Source: Eupeodes corollae
Taxonomy: Eukaryota > Arthropoda > Insecta > Diptera > Syrphidae
Assembly (NCBI RefSeq): GCF_945859685.1
Contig: NC_079148.1
Location: 20,409,946-20,473,945 of the forward strand
Length of the DNA stretch: 64,000 nt
Direction of reading: 5' to 3'
Shown: one piece after another, positions 59,884 through 64,000 of the stretch
Position numbering within the stretch: the stretch's first letter is position 1
How the letters are laid out: every line of letters starts with the position of its first letter
Program-made: the position numbers and the translations under genes
Notes under the pieces: model-generated
Database searches by the model: none
Told to the model about the DNA's origin: nothing
The model's input: the letters and a program-made list of their open reading frames with translations, nothing else

Positions 59884-60130
59884 ACTGCACGAGCTGCTGA
59901 TTTAGTGATTGAGATTCCAGGCAATTTGGGACAGGAGGACTCTTTCTACCGTTTGGACTATAGTCCTCCCTTTGGCTATCCCGAAGCAAATACGACAATC
60001 GCATCAAGGGATGTTGGCGATGAGATACAATTTTCCCATGGGCTTCCCGGTACAACGTATAACTTTTGGTTATACTATACAAATTCAACGCATCACGATT
60101 GGCTAACGTGGACAGTGACCAATACAACGG
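59884..60130 (+). CDS. Ptp10D: Internal exon of a Ptp10D/Ptp4E-type receptor tyrosine phosphatase (N-terminal extracellular part)
   Basis: The exon is 247 bases: 82 codons in phase 0 plus one base (G) of a split codon. The peptide contains LVIEIPGNL, FYRLDYSPPFGYPE, LPGTTYNFWLYYTN and DWLTWTVT, which I recognise as the start of the mature ectodomain of fly Ptp10D/Ptp4E. LPGTTYNFWL near residues 54-63 has the look of the late strands of a fibronectin type III fold. Three possible N-glycosylation sequons lie at residues 36, 67 and 80, and there is no cysteine. The split last codon (G|..) fits the alanine expected next in the fly proteins. The family consists of type-I membrane receptors with many FN3 repeats, one transmembrane helix and a cytoplasmic phosphatase domain; in Drosophila they act in axon guidance and tracheal tube growth, and Sas is a known ligand. 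Neither signal peptide nor catalytic domain is in this exon. Ptp10D and Ptp4E are paralogues and cannot be separated from one exon. Confidence 0.9.
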
Positions 60131-60139
60131 GTAAGTTTT
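60131..60139 (+). other. Splice donor GTAAGTTTT
   Basis: GTAAGT follows ACGG directly and is a near-consensus donor. It splits a codon after its first base. The next in-frame stop comes only a few codons into the intron. Confidence 0.85.
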
Positions 60140-61194
60140 TCTTTTAGTTACATTTTTAATTTATTAAAAAAAAAAAAACACGATAAAACGAAACATGAAA
60201 GAATGATTTAACATTTAATTATTCTTGTTGAATTTCCAAAAAAAAAGAAGTAAATTGGATGGATTGAGTATGGCAAATATTTGGCGTTTAAAAGATCAAA
60301 AGCTATTAAGTACTTTTAGTATGTATGCTATTTTTTTTAACTTATCAAACAGGGATTGATTGGGAAATTGAGTGTGATGGAGTTTTTGTATGCTTAAATT
60401 AAATGAAATCCAGAATGTAAAGCCGCTCCATATCTTTTAAGTATCAAGAAATAACGTCATTTCCATGGGATTTACAAATTAAATACTTTTTTAATATTTT
60501 CAGAATTTATTAAATGTTGACAGCATAAAAATATGTCAAAAAACAAAATGTCACCATAGGCGGAAGCAGAAATCTTTTGATGAAAAAGGAGGGAAAACGT
60601 GTAAAACTAGATTTTTATTCCTTCCAAAGAAGGGGGACAACCATATGATAAATGACGTGAAAATAGGCTGATTGCTAGAATTTCTTTAAAAAAAAGAAAT
60701 AATATCTAGAGAGGCTATGGAAATTCCTCATGGACTCATTTTCTAGGGGTTTAAAGACCCCTGAAACGCTTTTAAAAAATTTTATTCTTTTACTTAATAG
60801 AGATTTTAACAGTTAAAATTTTAAGAACTGCCAAAAACCAAAAAACTGAAAATATCTCTTGTAACAATTTTTAAGGGGTTCACAGACCCCCGAAACGCTT
60901 TTTAGGAATTTTTATCTATTTTCTTCAAGGCTATACAGTTGAAAATTAAGAAACTGTAAAAACGAACAGAAACTTAAAATTCCTCTTCAAACAATTTCCT
61001 AGGGGTTCAAAAGCCCCGAAATATTTTTAAAAATGTAGCCTTTTTTCCGAACTATAACTTTTATAGACAAAATATCAGGAACTCGTTTAAAGCTTAAACA
61101 TTCCTCGATCAAAATATCTTCAAGCTTTTCCTCATAAAAGTTACCACTTTGGAAGTAATCAAATTGCTAAATTGAATTTATTGTTGTAAAGGGT
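60140..61194. other. Intron sequence after the Ptp exon
   Basis: No gene. Contains the three-unit hairpin-bearing tandem repeat listed separately. Confidence 0.55.
60712..61110 (+). repeat. Tandem repeat, ~128-bp unit, three copies, each with a G4/C4 hairpin
   Basis: Units are anchored by CTAGGGGTTTAAAGACCCCT at 60743, AAGGGGTTCACAGACCCCC at 60873 and CTAGGGGTTCAAAAGCCCCG at 60999 (spacing 130 and 126). Each is preceded by ATTCCTC/ATCTCTT...CAATTT-like sequence and followed by GAAACGCTTTT-like sequence. The start of a fourth unit (CATTCCTCGATCAAAATATC) is near 61097. Confidence 0.75.
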
Positions 61195-61580
61195 TTTTCC
61201 ATAAGAGTGAGTAGATGGGCAAAATTTCAATAGTGCCGTTTGCTGTGTGGCACGTAGCGCCGCCGACCTGCCAGAACCTCATGTCGTCTAGGTCCATATG
61301 GTTCTATTTGGGCCATAAGAAATTTGTTATCATTCTTATATAGCGCTTGCTGTTGACACTAACGTCGTTTTTAAAAAAGTACGGACCAATTACCGCCGGC
61401 TCAAAATCCACACCAAACGGTAAATTTTTGAGGATCCATTATCACCAGATGAACCTCGCGTGGGTTGGTGTCAACACATTTTGCTTGTCAACACAGCCAT
61501 TCATCCTAAAATACGAACCGTCACTAAAAATGATTTTTCTATGGTCATGAACGTTGAGATCCTGGATCAGTTGGATCTTG
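61195..61580 (-). pseudogene. Mariner-type transposase central fragment (subfamily 1)
   Basis: On the minus strand: HDHRKIIFSDGSYFRMNGCV (first catalytic Asp region; SDEAHF consensus changed), DKQNV, KFTVWCG, a stop, then the FFxN-like part, a shortened linker, MDLDDMRF-type words and a decayed FQQDGATCHTA segment near 61240-61270 (second Asp region). It matches the remains at 13375-13470 more than subfamily 2. The 5' side is cut by the 3' tail of the Jockey element at 61590. Confidence 0.65.
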
Positions 61581-62219
61581 GACGGGTGTTTTTTTTTTAT
61601 TATTAATTTTTATTAATTCATTCTTAAACCTATCTTAAAGCTAGACAAAAATTCATAAAACTAGCCTAATTATCCATAACTTACAACTAACTTAATGGTC
61701 CCATACGGACACTCTAAGTTAAACTATAACACTGACTACTAATGCCTTAAGATCTATTTTAACTTCAATTCAATTTTATTTATTTTGTATTTATTAGAAA
61801 ATTATGAGAAAAAACTAATATCAAGGTCCTTTTTTATTTTTACTTAAAAATTACTTAAAATAAGGTCCTTAATATAAAACTTAAAGCTAACTTAAACTAC
61901 CTATTCTACCTATAAACTACTTAAAACTAGAACAACCACAGCAGCAAATCTAACGTTTTTTGTTTTTATATTTTATTGTCTTTTTTATGTTTTTTTTTAT
62001 TATATTTTTTTTATATTTTTTTTATATACATGTTTTTTTTTGTTTCTGTTTTTTAATTTTAATTTTTTTTTTGTATTTTGTTAGTGTGCCACTATGCCTA
62101 TTCTACTTAAAACTAACCCCTAAGACTATAAAACAAGTATGTAAGCTGGCCAAGGCTTAAAACCCCATCCCGACTACCCACTATCAAGTGCCGATTGAAG
62201 CCACCAAAACTGGTTCTCC

Positions 62220-63757
62220 TGCTTCACCCTATCAGTTCGGTCCCGCTCGGACACAGCCCTACCGAACCAAAGAGCTCTGCTCCACCTTGTGCCATGACGT
62301 CCCGATTGTACGGGAGTCGCCTATCCACGGTTCTTCGTCTGACGTGGTAGATTAACGGGACTGCCAATCTATCCTGTATCAGACCGCATTTGTCTAAAAG
62401 AGAAATGCCTCTGGTGGAATGAAGCCGCTCAAGCGTGCACTTTCAAAATACTCGTCGTTCGGATAGAACGCCCCGAAAATTAAATTGTTGGTCCAAGACA
62501 TAGCTCTTACAATGTGACCTCGAACGAGTTTTATCACGAAATTGTCAATTCTGTTGATTCGAGCCCCGTTGTATAGGACCTCGTTGGAAAAATAATGCAC
62601 ATAAGAAGACTCGGCTGTTCGATATAAGCCGGGACAGCCTCGTAAACACTGCCGCTCGAACACCCGAAACTTCTCCATCTGGGAAGAAGCAACGTTGAAC
62701 CACACAGGACAACCATAAACGATCATTGGCCGTATGAGAGCCATGTAGCAAATTACCTTCACTCTGGGGTCAAGCCGACTGCTAAAAAACAGTCGTTTCG
62801 TCAGAGCGAAGGCTCCTCTGGCCCTGGTCAGAGCAGCATTTATATGTCTGTCGAAATATAAATACTGATCTAACCAGATACCGAGGTACTTCACTACACT
62901 TTTGTTCGCCAATGGCTGCCCGTGAAGATCAACGATGACCATCTTGCGCCAACTCTCACACGTATCCCTCGTGGCCCCAGCCAACGGAGTCCGGAACAGA
63001 ATTGTCTCTGACTTCTGGACATTTATTTTCAGTTACCAGTCGTCGCAATATCGCTGAATCTTGTCGAAATCACGCTGCAAGAGAATTCTAATAACCTCAA
63101 CCTTTCCGGCCATTCTGTACGCAATTAGATCGTCGGCGTACGCAATTGCCTTTGTAAGACTACCTATCAGATCGCTGGTGTAAATGCTGAAAAGAATCGG
63201 CGAATTCACCGCTCCCTGTTGAAGACCGTTTTTAATTGAGAATGTTGTGGTAGAAGTTACATTGCCACTTTTGACAACAAACTTTCTACCGTTAAGCATA
63301 TCATAAAGTATATACAACAATGGCTTGCTAGTGCCAAGCTTGCTCAATTTTAGGTAAATACCCTCTAACCATACGGTGTCAAAGGCCTTTTCAAATCAAC
63401 CAGGACAGCACCTGTGCATTGTTGTTTTGATTTGTTCCATTGGATATCAGAAACGAGTTTAGACGCAGCATGAATTGTGTCATGACCCGCCTTGAACCCG
63501 AACTGATTATCCGGAATGTTGTCCGCAGCCCACTTAGTCAGAGCCCTATTAATGATTTTTTCGAAAACTTTGCTTATGCTCGGAAGAAGACTTATCGACC
63601 GAAGATTTGACGGGTTGGAGTTGTCCTTTCCCTTTTTCGGGAGAGGATGAACCACAGCGGTCTTCCAATGCACTGGATAATATGCATTATTCAGTGCATT
63701 GTTGAAGAGCGTGGTGTAAATGTCAATTGCTTCCGTCGGTAAATGAGCTGCTCCGGT
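62220..63757 (-). pseudogene. Jockey reverse transcriptase and C-terminal region, broken
   Basis: Frame 63365-63673: HWKTAVVHPLPKKGKDNSNP, LRSISLLPSISKVFEKIINR (fingers) and GAVLVDLK, where a frameshift falls in motif A; the expected KAFDTVW follows in the next frame. Frame 63033-63347: LQQGAVNSPILFSIYTSDLI (PQG-type motif as LQQGAVNSP) and AIAYADDLIAYR (catalytic YADD intact), ending at a stop after YCDDW. Frame 62394-62984: VKYLGIWLDQYLYFDRHIN, YGCPVWFNVAS and FERQCLRGCPG, the usual Jockey thumb and C-terminal motifs. After a stop, LDKCGLIQDRLAVPLIYHVR ends the protein. Both the frameshift in motif A and the stops prevent function. Confidence 0.85.
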
Positions 63758-63761
63758 TCCG

Positions 63762-64000
63762 TGCAGGAACTTATGCCCTTCAGAAGGACCGTCTTAAATT
63801 TCTCACATTTAGGTGTGTAGCTGAAGAACTCAGCTGTGGCCTCTTTTAGCAACCCTTTTACTAACTTGTATTCGGCCAGTGAGAAGCACTGGACCGAATA
63901 ATTCTTTTCTTTTTCGCTTAAGAGTTTAATTAAAAAATTGCCCTTAGTGGCCGACTTACATACCTGTTTTATGTCGTCCAGGTCAACTCTATGGGTCCTT
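63762..64000 (-). pseudogene. Jockey ORF1 5' fragment
   Basis: Nearly the same as 3280-3490 at nucleotide level (shared words include GCCCTTCAGAAGGACCGTCT, CACTGGACCGAATA and AAAAATTGCCCTTAGTG). It is truncated by the deletion at 63760 on one side and the window end on the other. Confidence 0.8.

Larger units (their letters stand above)
61590..64000 (-). mobile_element. Jockey-clade non-LTR retrotransposon, second copy, internally deleted
   Basis: On the minus strand ORF1 5' part (63762-64000, running off the window) joins directly to RT (63757 downward), so the rest of ORF1, the endonuclease and the start of RT are deleted. RT and the C-terminal region follow to about 62220, then a long AT-rich 3' end to the A-rich tail at 61590-61600. 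The tail matches 1583-1650 and the ORF1 part matches 3280-3490, which ties it to the element at 1583-3930. Confidence 0.85.

Noticed and set aside
59401..59924. Overlapping minus-strand frames of 100 and 138 residues just before and into the Ptp exon
   Set aside because: They are the reverse of polypyrimidine and intron sequence; composition (runs of Lys/Asn) reflects T-rich DNA on the + strand.

Overview
This 64 kb window is animal nuclear DNA, almost certainly from a brachyceran fly. It is AT-rich and holds one clear host coding exon, spliced with GT/AG signals. Everything else recognisable is a layered set of decayed transposable elements (Jockey, LOA, I, CR1-like and RTE non-LTR elements, one gypsy element, several Tc1/mariner-type elements, one PIF/Harbinger element) plus a family of non-autonomous repeats.

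The host exon (59884-60130, + strand) encodes the start of the mature extracellular region of a Ptp10D/Ptp4E-type receptor tyrosine phosphatase. It begins just after where the signal peptide should end. No upstream coding exon is recognised with confidence, so most of positions 1-59883 is probably a single very large 5' intron. Positions after 60130 are the next intron.

Layout. 1-722: repeat of a TTAACTTCCCAT-ended family, with further copies at 11911-13084, 25316-26711 and 38826-41727. 1583-3930 (-): Jockey element that kept ORF1 and endonuclease but lost its reverse transcriptase (RT). 6590-9380 (+): LOA-type element. 13120-13730 (+): mariner-type remnant. About 16985-20390 (+): I-type element whose ORF2 is open from RT to RNase H except for one stop at the YADD tyrosine. 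20405-22690 (-): gypsy pol. 22925-23900 (+), 28312-30430 (+) and 33960-35590 (-): three copies of one CR1-like LINE. 30440-30708 (+), 35640-36110 (both strands) and 45057-47300 (-): RTE pieces. 32588-33427 and 53641-54429 (+): two mariner-type copies with the same internal deletion. 33610-33955 (-), 38458-38825 (-) and 61195-61580 (-): further DDE transposase remnants. 50790-53170: Harbinger element with two divergent genes and a secondary insertion. 61590-64000 (-): second copy of the first Jockey family with a different internal deletion.

No tRNA, rRNA, CRISPR array or bacterial-type operon was seen. No element in the window looks autonomous: every transposase or RT reading frame is interrupted, deleted or truncated. 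The most notable structural items are the ~172-bp tandem array inside one repeat copy, a fold-back derivative of the same family, the shared deletion in the two mariner-type copies, and the host exon itself. Family names rest on motif recognition by eye; no database search was run.
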